Position numbers and translations under genes: made by a program. A stretch of 64,000 nt of DNA, from contig NZ_CABVQK010000008.1 of the NCBI RefSeq assembly GCF_902499335.1, forward strand, positions 248,001 through 312,000, in the 5' to 3' direction. Each line of letters begins with the position of its first letter. The first letter of the stretch is position 1. This DNA comes from Burkholderia lata (GTDB lineage: Bacteria; Pseudomonadota; Gammaproteobacteria; Burkholderiales; Burkholderiaceae). A model generated the notes under the pieces. It ran no database searches and was not told the origin of the DNA. It saw nothing but the letters and a program-made list of their open reading frames with translations. Positions 8,691 to 15,801 of the stretch are shown here, piece after piece.

Positions 8691-9668
8691 TCAGACGAGT
8701 TCCGGCGTCTGCACGACGCTGATCTCGACGCCGACGGCCGTCGCGCCGAGCCCCGTCACCGGCTGCGCGTCGCGATAGTCGAGGCCGACCGCGATGCGCA
8801 CGTAGCGCTCGTCCGGGCAGCGGTTCATGAACGGATCGAACCCGACCCAGCCGAGCCCTTCGACATAGGCTTCGGCCCATGCATGGCCGGCCGGCTGCTG
8901 CATCAGCCCGGCCGCTTGCGGCTGCGCGCCGAGCGCCGGCTGCGGCAGCCCCTGCGACTGCGCGGCATGCGACGCGCCGAGCACCTGCTGCATGCCCTCG
9001 CCGCTCTGCAGCGCAAGCGCCTCTTCCTCCTCGACGTCGCCCGCGTTCTGCTTTGCGTCGGCGATGCGCTGCATCGCGCTGTCCGCCAGCACGTAGCCCG
9101 AGATATAGCGCGCGGGAATCTTCAGCACGCGCGCGGCCGCGATGAACGCATGCGCATGGTCGCGGCTCGTGCCCTCGCCGCTTTGCAGCGCGGTCTCCGC
9201 ATCGACCGGCGCGTCGGCGGCCAGGTTCGGCGCATACGCGATGCGATCGTGCACTTCCGTCATCAGCCAGTGCAGCGCGTCGAGGCTGTGCGGCTCGATC
9301 GGCAGCGCTTCGGTGAGCGCACGCACGGTGTCGCCCGCCTTCGTGAGCGCGGTTTCGCGCTCGAAGATCCACGGCGGCGCGTAGCCTTCAGGATTACCGA
9401 TAATGCCCGAGCGGTCCTGCGTTTCGACGACGCCGGCCGCGATGACGACGATCTCGGCCTTCGCGCCGCGGTCGTGCCGCACGAGGTCGATCCGGTTGCC
9501 AAGCCCGTCGGAATAAGACAGCGTCGGCTCGACGCCGTCGATCGTGACCTGCCACGCGCGCACCGTCTGCCCGGGGCCCGACTGCGGGCGCAACCGCAGC
9601 CGTTGCAGCGCATGGGTGGCTTGATCGTCGAACTGATAACGCGAGATGTGTCGGATGGCGAGTCGCAT
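8691..9668 (-). CDS. Transglutaminase-like protein lacking the catalytic Cys (325 aa)
   Basis: Transglutaminase N-terminal domain (LAIRHISRYQFDDQA) and core domain. At the nucleophile position the sequence reads GTSRDHAH, where the two sister proteins have GVCQDFAH and GSCRDSAW. Codon 168 is AGC (9165-9167), so Ser replaces Cys. The His (GHAWAEAY) and Asp (GFDPFMN) positions remain. A long Glu/Gln-rich insert (containing DVEEEEALALQSGEG) separates the nucleophile helix from the His strand. Start ATG at 9668, 8 bases after the stop of the alpha-E gene, so the two are probably co-translated. It may be a non-catalytic or serine-based variant. Confidence 0.85.
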   Translation of the reverse strand: MRLAIRHISRYQFDDQATHALQRLRLRPQSGPGQTVRAWQVTIDGVEPTLSYSDGLGNRIDLVRHDRGAKAEIVVIAAGVVETQDRSGIIGNPEGYAPPWIFERETALTKAGDTVRALTEALPIEPHSLDALHWLMTEVHDRIAYAPNLAADAPVDAETALQSGEGTSRDHAHAFIAAARVLKIPARYISGYVLADSAMQRIADAKQNAGDVEEEEALALQSGEGMQQVLGASHAAQSQGLPQPALGAQPQAAGLMQQPAGHAWAEAYVEGLGWVGFDPFMNRCPDERYVRIAVGLDYRDAQPVTGLGATAVGVEISVVQTPELV

Positions 9669-9676
9669 GGCAAGTC

Positions 9677-10618
9677 TCAGTCGAAGTTGTAGGCCTGGGC
9701 GATTTCGAGCCCGAGGCTGTTGTTGCGGCCGATGAAGTCGGTCAGGAACTCGTGCAGGCCGCTCTTGAAGATCCGCTCGACCGAGGTATCGGACAGCATT
9801 TGCAGGATCTTCGTGGCCGTGTCGTGACACGGGTGTGTCACACCGTAATCCTTCGCGAGCAGGTTCAGGCTCGACACGACGCGCCCGTAGCAATAGCGCA
9901 GCGAACGCGGCATGCGGCCGTTCAGGATCAGGTAGTCGGCGATGTTCATCGGCTTGTACTGCACGTCGTACACCCAGCGGTACGAACGGTGCGCGGCCAC
10001 GCAGCGCAGGATCGTCTCCCACTGGTAGTTGTCGAGGATCGTGCCGACGTGCGACACCGACGGCAGCAGCAGGTGGTATTTCACGTCGATGATCCGCGCG
10101 GTGTTGTCCGCGCGCTCGACGAACGCGCCGATCTGCGCGAAATCGAAGATCTCGTTGCGCAGCATCGTGCTGTAGAAGCTGCCGAGGATCAGCGCGGTTT
10201 CGCGCTTCACCTGGTCGAGCACGGCCGGCAGTTCGCTCTCCGGCACCGGCTGCGCGAGCGCGCGGCGCAGCGCGAGCCACGCGCCGTTCACGCTCTCCCA
10301 CGCTTCGCGCGTGAGCGCCGTGCGCACCATCCGCGCATTCGAGCGCGCGGCCTCGATGCACGCCAGCACGCTCGACGGGTTGTCACGGTCGCGCAGCAGG
10401 TAGTCGGTCACGGTATCGGCCGCATACGCGTCGTATTTCTGCCGGTAGCCGTCGTCCGTGCCCGAGCTGACGAGCACCGACGACCATTCGGCCGGCGCGT
10501 CGGACGTGCGCGTGAGCGCCATCCGCAGCCCGGCATCGACGATGCGCGCGATGTTCTCCGCGCGCTCGATATAGCGGTACATCCAGTAGAGACCGCTTGC
10601 AGTACGTCCCAGAAGCAT
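9677..10618 (-). CDS. Alpha-E domain protein, DUF403 (313 aa)
   Basis: Stand-alone alpha-E domain protein. It opens with the family signature (LLGRTASGLYWMYRYIERAENIARI) and is all-helical throughout. Alpha-E proteins are nearly always encoded next to circularly permuted ATP-grasp and transglutaminase genes and are proposed to take part in the same peptide-forming or peptide-modifying pathway; the reaction is not known. The ATG at 10618 was chosen because the conserved signature starts there; an upstream in-frame start at 10651 would add an atypical basic leader. The gene lies 64 bases after the ATP-grasp gene. Confidence 0.87.
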   Translation of the reverse strand: MLLGRTASGLYWMYRYIERAENIARIVDAGLRMALTRTSDAPAEWSSVLVSSGTDDGYRQKYDAYAADTVTDYLLRDRDNPSSVLACIEAARSNARMVRTALTREAWESVNGAWLALRRALAQPVPESELPAVLDQVKRETALILGSFYSTMLRNEIFDFAQIGAFVERADNTARIIDVKYHLLLPSVSHVGTILDNYQWETILRCVAAHRSYRWVYDVQYKPMNIADYLILNGRMPRSLRYCYGRVVSSLNLLAKDYGVTHPCHDTATKILQMLSDTSVERIFKSGLHEFLTDFIGRNNSLGLEIAQAYNFD

Positions 10619-10682
10619 CTCGTGTCCACTCCGTCTTCGTTCGGTTGGCACCCCGGTCGCGGGGCGCGCGGTCGCGTCCGGC

Positions 10683-12098
10683 TCAGTCGGCCAGCACCCA
10701 GGTGTCCTTGGTGCCGCCGCCCTGGCTCGAGTTGACGACGAGCGATCCCTCCTTCAGCGCGACGCGCGTGAGCCCGCCCGGCGTGATGCGGATCCGGTCC
10801 GACACCAGCACGAACGGCCGCAGGTCGACGTGGCGCGGCGCGAGGCCGGCTTCGGTCAGGATCGGCGTCGTGGACAGCGCGAGCGTCGGCTGCGCGATGT
10901 AGTTCGCGGGGCGCGCGCGCAGTTTCGCGGAAAACGCCTCGAGCTCGGCCTTCGACGCGCACGGCCCGACCAGCATCCCGTAGCCGCCCGAGCCGTGCAC
11001 TTCCTTCACGACCAGTTCGTCGAGATGCTCGAGCACGTACTTCAGGCTGTCGGCCTCGCCGCAGCGCCAGGTCGGCACGTTCTCCAGCAGCGCTTTGCGG
11101 CCCGTGTAGAACTCGACGATCTCCGGCATGTACGAGTAGATCGCCTTGTCGTCGGCGATGCCCGTGCCGGGCGCGTTCGCGATCGTGATGTTGCCCGCGC
11201 GATAGACGTCCATGATCCCCGCGACGCCGAGCACCGAATCGGGGCGGAACGTGAGCGGGTCGAGGAACGCATCGTCGACGCGGCGGTACAGCACGTCGAT
11301 CGGACGGAATCCCTCGGTCGTGCGCATCGCGACGCGGCCGTCGACCACCTGCAGGTCGCTGCCCTCGACGAGATGCACGCCCATCTGGTCGGCGAGGAAC
11401 GAATGTTCGTAGTACGCGGAATTGTGGATACCGGGCGTCAGCACGGCGATGGTCGGATTGTCGGCGTTGCCGCCCGGCGGGCACACGGCCGCGAGCGATT
11501 GGCGCAGCATCTGCGGATAGGTCTCGACCGGGCGCACCTTCACCTGCTGGAACAGCTCCGGGAAGAGCTGCATCATCGTCTCGCGGTTTTCCAGCATGTA
11601 CGACACGCCGGACGGCGTGCGCGCGTTGTCCTCCAGCACGTAGAACTCGTTCTCGCCGGTGCGCACGATGTCGACGCCGATGATGTGCGTGTAAACGTTC
11701 CCGGGCGGCCGGAAGTCGATCATCTCCGGAACGAACGCTTCGTTGTGCGCGATCAGGTGCTTCGGCACGATGCCCGCGCGCACGATTTCCTGGCGGTGAT
11801 AGATATCGTCGAGAAAGGCGTTGAGCGCCATCACGCGCTGCTCGATGCCGAGTGACAGCCGGCTCCATTCGGCACCCGAAATGATGCGCGGGACGATGTC
11901 GAACGGAATCAGCCGCTCGGCGGCCTCCGCGTCGCCGTAGACGGCGAACGTGATGCCCGTCTTGCGGAACACGCCTTCCGCGTCGTGGGCTTTCTGGGCG
12001 AGGCTCGCGGGATTCTGCGTGTCGAGCCACTGCTTCAGGCGCGCGTAGGGCGCCCTTACCATGTCGCCGGATTGCAGCATTTCATCGAATGGCTTCAT
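10683..12098 (-). CDS. Circularly permuted type 2 ATP-grasp protein (471 aa)
   Basis: Stand-alone member of the circularly permuted ATP-grasp family (DUF404/DUF407), of typical length. Conserved features include FYVLEDNARTPSGVSY, RRVDDAFLDPL and a Gly-rich loop in VVKEVHGSGGYGM, so this copy looks catalytically complete. It is predicted to ligate an amino group to a carboxylate at the cost of ATP. It is the first gene of the minus-strand block and probably defines its promoter. Start ATG at 12098 follows GGAGAAAAG at good spacing; longer in-frame starts further upstream run through the divergent promoter region and were rejected. Confidence 0.88.
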   Translation of the reverse strand: MKPFDEMLQSGDMVRAPYARLKQWLDTQNPASLAQKAHDAEGVFRKTGITFAVYGDAEAAERLIPFDIVPRIISGAEWSRLSLGIEQRVMALNAFLDDIYHRQEIVRAGIVPKHLIAHNEAFVPEMIDFRPPGNVYTHIIGVDIVRTGENEFYVLEDNARTPSGVSYMLENRETMMQLFPELFQQVKVRPVETYPQMLRQSLAAVCPPGGNADNPTIAVLTPGIHNSAYYEHSFLADQMGVHLVEGSDLQVVDGRVAMRTTEGFRPIDVLYRRVDDAFLDPLTFRPDSVLGVAGIMDVYRAGNITIANAPGTGIADDKAIYSYMPEIVEFYTGRKALLENVPTWRCGEADSLKYVLEHLDELVVKEVHGSGGYGMLVGPCASKAELEAFSAKLRARPANYIAQPTLALSTTPILTEAGLAPRHVDLRPFVLVSDRIRITPGGLTRVALKEGSLVVNSSQGGGTKDTWVLAD

Positions 12099-12698
12099 CG
12101 ATCTTTTCTCCATCGATCGTTTTCCCCGGCATTGCGCATGCCGGACCGGCGTAATGAATGCTTCGCAAGGAACGTGCCTTGTGCGATCCCCTCGATATCC
12201 CCCCGTTTTTACGCCGCGCCAGGCACGCCCGCGCGGCATTGCGCACCACAACGGTGCAACCCCTGACGCGACGTGCGACCGCGGTGCGCCGCGAACGCGC
12301 ACGGCCGATGCTGCGCCGCGTCTTTTGAACATAGTTCCCCCGCGTGTCACGAATGTGCAATCTGCACTGCACAAAAAACGGCCTGCCCGGGCACCGGGCC
12401 ACCGGAACGACGGGATGGGAAGGCGGGCCGGTACGCACACGGCGCAACCGGCCCTGGGGGAAGTACCGTCTGCGGCGGCACCGGCAGTTCGACGCGATGA
12501 ACTGTCCGGTTAGCCGGGTCCGGCACCTCAACGCTATGCAGCCGTAATCCCGCCGACAACGCTCATGCATATTTCGACTGACACCGATCGAAAAAAAACA
12601 TCGGGCCGACGCGTGCGAGGCGCGGTACGCTAGAAAATTAGTGCAGCAAACGGTGCCGCCGCCTTTCAGGCGCCCGACTATAAAAAGCGAAGATCGAA
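12099..12698. promoter_or_regulatory. 600-base divergent intergenic region
   Basis: This gap separates the ATP-grasp operon (minus strand) from the LysR gene (plus strand) and should carry both promoters. Near the LysR gene the plus strand holds an AT-rich TATAAAAAG about 22 bases before the start codon. I see no convincing gene: open frames here lack ribosome binding sites and overlap the start of the operon. Binding of the divergent regulator in this gap is plausible, but no clear T-N11-A box stands out. Confidence 0.45.
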
Positions 12699-13700
12699 AT
12701 GGAAGCAAAGTGGCTGGAAGATTTCCTGAGCCTTGCGGATACCAAGAGCTTTTCCCGGGCCGCGCGTAACCGGCACCTCACGCAGTCGGCATTCAGCAGA
12801 CGAATAGCCGCACTCGAATCCTGGATGGACGCGAAGCTGGTGGACCGCAGCATCAATCCGATCACGCTGACGCCGGCCGGCCAGATGTTCCGCGGGCTCG
12901 CCGCGGACATCCTGCGCAGCATGTATGCGGCGCGCAATCTCGTGAACGGCTACGACCAGTTCGCGGCCAGCGACCAGGTCGTGCGCTTCGCGGTCGCCCA
13001 TACACTCGTCTTCACCCTGTTTCCCGAATGGCTCAAGCAGCTCAACGGCGAGGTCGGCCACGTGACCGCGCGCGTCAACGCGGTGAACGTGCCGGAAGGC
13101 GTGCAGCAGCTCGTCGAAGGTGAATGCGACCTGCTGCTCGGCTATCACCATCCGCAGTTGCCGATCGTGCTCGATCCGAACCACTTTCCGTTCGTCAACC
13201 TCGGCGTCGAACGGATCCTGCCCGTGTCGACGCCCGACGCGCACGGCAAGCCCGTGTTCCAGCTGCCGGGCACGCCCGACGCACCGCTGCCGCTGCTCGC
13301 GTATTCGTCGGGGGCGTTTCTCGGCAACATCGTCGAGATGCTGCTGCTGAATGCCACCGAGCCGTACGTGCTGCACCGGTGCTTCGAGACGCACATGTCC
13401 GAGGCGTTGAAGGGCATGGTCGTGGCCGGGCACGGGATCGGCTGGCTGCCGGAAAGCTGCGTCGCGAAGGAGCTCGCGGAAGGCACGCTCGTGTGCGCGG
13501 GTTCCGGCGACTGGATCACCGAGCTCGAAATCCGCCTGTACCGGTCGGCCCGCAAGCGCGGGCTCGCGGCCGAGCAACTGTGGACGTACATCATGAACCG
13601 GCCGCGCGTGGCGGTCGACGGTGTTGCGGTCGGTGCGGCCGAACCCGCGGCCGCGCCGGCGATGCGCATCGCGCGGCGCAGCGCGAGCGGCAGCCGCTGA
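12699..13700 (+). CDS. LysR-family regulator, HypT-like (333 aa)
   Basis: N-terminal winged helix-turn-helix (residues 1-65: WLEDFLSLADTKSFSRAAR, then HLTQSAFSRRIAALE) and a LysR substrate-binding domain. The opening and the TQSAFSRRI helix resemble the hypochlorite-responsive regulator HypT/YjiE, though this identity is family-level only. The C-terminal ~35 residues are an Ala/Arg-rich tail beyond the usual end of LysR proteins. It is divergent from the ATP-grasp/transglutaminase block and so is a candidate regulator of it. Confidence 0.85.
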   Translation: MEAKWLEDFLSLADTKSFSRAARNRHLTQSAFSRRIAALESWMDAKLVDRSINPITLTPAGQMFRGLAADILRSMYAARNLVNGYDQFAASDQVVRFAVAHTLVFTLFPEWLKQLNGEVGHVTARVNAVNVPEGVQQLVEGECDLLLGYHHPQLPIVLDPNHFPFVNLGVERILPVSTPDAHGKPVFQLPGTPDAPLPLLAYSSGAFLGNIVEMLLLNATEPYVLHRCFETHMSEALKGMVVAGHGIGWLPESCVAKELAEGTLVCAGSGDWITELEIRLYRSARKRGLAAEQLWTYIMNRPRVAVDGVAVGAAEPAAAPAMRIARRSASGSR

Positions 13701-13709
13701 TCTCCGCGT

Positions 13710-13735
13710 TCGTGTCGTGCCGGTTCACGACACGA
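13710..13735. terminator. Perfect 10-bp hairpin after the LysR gene
   Basis: TCGTGTCGTG and CACGACACGA flank a 6-base loop, 10 bases after the LysR stop codon. There is no T-run, so it may act as a transcript-stabilising hairpin or a Rho-assisted terminator. Confidence 0.5.
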
Positions 13736-13903
13736 GCGCGGTCGCGGCGCGATCGTCATGCCCGCCGATCGCATACCCCTCCTACAGCCGCGTTGCGCCG
13801 CCTCGTGGCGAACGCGACCGCCCTTTCAACGGCAATCAATCGACAATCCCCGTAAAGCCCGAAAATTACTGCACCAGACCCGCAATCGATATTCAACGAC
13901 ATC

Positions 13904-13915
13904 GCAAACGTTTGC
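13904..13915. promoter_or_regulatory. Palindromic operator-like site GCAAACGTTTGC
   Basis: Perfect 12-base palindrome with a central CpG. The AAACGTTT core is typical of LacI/PurR-family operators, which are known to recognise such sites. No LacI-family gene is in this window, so the regulator is unknown. Confidence 0.4.
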
Positions 13916-14273
13916 ACTTCGATGTCTAATTTTTACTCTCGTCGTTTCACAATCCGGATATTCCATCTGATTTTCCGGTCAGAAATACTCTGTTACACAA
14001 CAAATTAAAAGTTTCGATTTATCCGCGGCAATCGCGAATATCAAAAACGTCGCACCCTCATTTCTAATCGTGCGACCTGTATCCCGGCCGTCATCGATTC
14101 GCACCGAACACAGCCGCAAAAATTCCTTTTATCAGTCGTTACTTTTCGGCACGAACGTCGATACCTCCGACATGATTCAAAGCGTGCTCGATCATCGCTA
14201 CCGAAGAGCAATATTCATATCTGGCAATATCGACTTTCTTCAGCGGCAAGCAAGCCAGACAAATCCGTCGTTA

Positions 14274-14289
14274 TCCTATTTAAATAGGA
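14274..14289. promoter_or_regulatory. Perfect 16-base palindrome TCCTATTTAAATAGGA
   Basis: Perfect two-fold symmetry with an AT-only centre, about 140 bases before the first gene of the PNAG operon. The symmetry suggests a dimeric repressor or activator site, possibly overlapping the promoter. A chance perfect 16-mer palindrome is unlikely in GC-rich DNA. Confidence 0.4.
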
Positions 14290-14430
14290 CATTTCACCTC
14301 CGTGCCTTTCAGGCCACACGCGGTTGTTGGTTCAAAAACCGTCGTGTATCAATAGCGTGTCGCAAAAAGAACGCTGGCAAATCTGACTCGGAATTAATGG
14401 GTTTCCATTGACTCCGGACGGGAGGTAGCA

Positions 14431-14841
14431 ATGTCTTCCTCGTTTCGACAGCATGCTTGCCCTTTCCTGTGCGTTGTCATCTCCGCGCTCTGCATGAATG
14501 CCATGGCGCAGGCACCCGCGCTGGGGCCGGGCACCGGCCGCTACGTGATTTCGTATATCTGCGGCGATGCCCGGATCGACGGTACCGCACCGCTCCCCCC
14601 CGACGGCCGTCCGTACAACCTGGGTGTGTCGTTCGCGTCGGCCCGGACCGGGCAACCGCTTTCCAACGTGCAGGTGCGCCTGCGCCGGCATGGCCGCGTG
14701 CTGGTCGAGTTCAACGCATCGGGGTCGCGCTGCCTGTTCAGCGTGCCGGATGCGAGCTACCGGGTTGAAGGCACCTACCAGGGGGCCATGCAGTTCGCGA
14801 TCGTCGAAACGGGCGACCTCGCCACGCAATTGCGCTGGTGA
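14431..14841 (+). CDS. Secreted hypothetical protein of the PNAG operon (136 aa)
   Basis: Not recognised. A Sec signal peptide is visible (CVVISALCMNAMAQ, cleavage after about residue 27, AMA-QA). The mature protein of about 110 residues looks beta-rich, with two Cys (YICGDAR and GSRCLFSV) that could form a disulfide. It resembles a small periplasmic carboxypeptidase-regulatory-like or transthyretin-like fold (LSNVQVRLRRHGRVLVEF), which is a guess. A strong GGGAGG precedes the ATG. It lies 62 bases before the next gene and is probably the first gene of the operon. Confidence 0.7.
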   Translation: MSSSFRQHACPFLCVVISALCMNAMAQAPALGPGTGRYVISYICGDARIDGTAPLPPDGRPYNLGVSFASARTGQPLSNVQVRLRRHGRVLVEFNASGSRCLFSVPDASYRVEGTYQGAMQFAIVETGDLATQLRW

Positions 14842-14903
14842 ACGCTGCCGCCCCCGCTCGGATCGCTTCATTCGCCACCGCGTATCGAATCGAGGAGCAT
14901 TGA

Positions 14904-15689
14904 ATGACTCCTGCAGAACGAACGGACCGCTCACCCGCCTCCCAGCCGAAACCCTCCTGGGGCCCGGGAAAGAACGCAGCACTCAGCTTCGTCGCGTTTG
15001 CCACGATCTTCGGCATCTTCGCGTATGCCGAACGGGACACGACGGTCGGCCACGCGAGCGTGACGCACGACGTCTCCGGCGTGATTCGGACCGCGGTCGG
15101 GAAGTACCGCAAGACGATCGTGACCATGGCCTCTCGCGCAACCGGCGCATCCGGAACATCCGTCGCGCGCGAGCCGGCTTCGACCAACGCGCAGGCCACG
15201 CTGCCCGCGCAGCCGCTGCGAGCTGCGTCGGCTTCGGTTGCCCGCGAAGTATCGACCGTGCCGCCCGGCACGCTCGCGGTCGAGCCGGAGGCCGCGCCGC
15301 GTGCCGTCGCGAAACACCGGCAGCCGCAGCATGCACCGCCCGTGATGCTCGCGGCCGGTACGCAGGCGATATCGGCCTACGATCGCGCCGCCACGCGGCA
15401 CGGTGCCGCGCATCGTGCGCCGCGCACCGAAACGCTGGCCGGCACGAGCAGGCGCATGGACTTCGCACCTAAGCCCCGGCGCTATGGCACCGGCACCGTG
15501 CACATGCAGACGGCAAGCATCACGCACGCCGAACTGGAAAGCGCGCGTGCGCTGGCAAAGGCCCGCTCTTGCGCGGTGATCGACGAATGGAACTGTGTGG
15601 AGCACAACGCGAGCCGGGCGCTCGCGATCGACCCGACGAACAGCGAATCGCGTGCCTTGCTCGGTCAGGCGATCCGCAACCGGCTGTAA
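14904..15689 (+). CDS. Single-pass membrane protein with C-terminal helical repeat (261 aa)
   Basis: Not recognised. A cytoplasmic N-terminus is followed by one membrane segment (about residues 25-42, ALSFVAFATIFGIFAYA), then a long low-complexity Ala/Pro/Thr/Arg-rich periplasmic stretch. A C-terminal ~55-residue helical region resembles one TPR unit (ALAKARSCAVIDEWNCVEHN, ALAIDPTNSESRALLGQA). The architecture suggests a periplasm-spanning adaptor, perhaps to the TPR domain of PgaA just downstream. The ATG at 14904 follows GAGGAGCATTGA. The gap to pgaA is 112 bases. Confidence 0.7.
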   Translation: MTPAERTDRSPASQPKPSWGPGKNAALSFVAFATIFGIFAYAERDTTVGHASVTHDVSGVIRTAVGKYRKTIVTMASRATGASGTSVAREPASTNAQATLPAQPLRAASASVAREVSTVPPGTLAVEPEAAPRAVAKHRQPQHAPPVMLAAGTQAISAYDRAATRHGAAHRAPRTETLAGTSRRMDFAPKPRRYGTGTVHMQTASITHAELESARALAKARSCAVIDEWNCVEHNASRALAIDPTNSESRALLGQAIRNRL

Positions 15690-15801
15690 GCCGGGTCCGC
15701 GTCGCCGGGCACTCGTGGCCCGGCCGCGCGACGCGCAACGCGCAACGACGTGCGTCGTCAGGCGTGCAACCGATGGGATCGTTTCGAAAGGAGGACACCT
15801 C

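Larger units (their letters stand above)
13736..14430 (+). promoter_or_regulatory. Long AT-rich leader upstream of the PNAG operon
   Basis: About 700 bases without a credible gene, clearly more AT-rich than the surrounding coding DNA. Visible elements are a perfect palindrome GCAAACGTTTGC (13904-13915), a perfect 16-base palindrome TCCTATTTAAATAGGA (14274-14289) and a leader hairpin (14316-14347). A reading frame of 113 codons from a GTG at 14070 has no ribosome binding site and no family resemblance. The region probably carries the promoter and operators of the biofilm operon. Confidence 0.55.

Noticed and set aside
4992..9692. A very long plus-strand open frame (over 1500 codons)
   Set aside because: It lies opposite the transglutaminase genes. 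The composition is dominated by Arg, Ala and Glu in a pattern produced by GC-rich antisense DNA, with no recognisable domain; the minus-strand proteins are clear family members.
14070..14411. A 113-codon frame in the PNAG leader
   Set aside because: GTG start without a ribosome binding site, no recognisable motif, and it runs across the palindrome and the leader hairpin.
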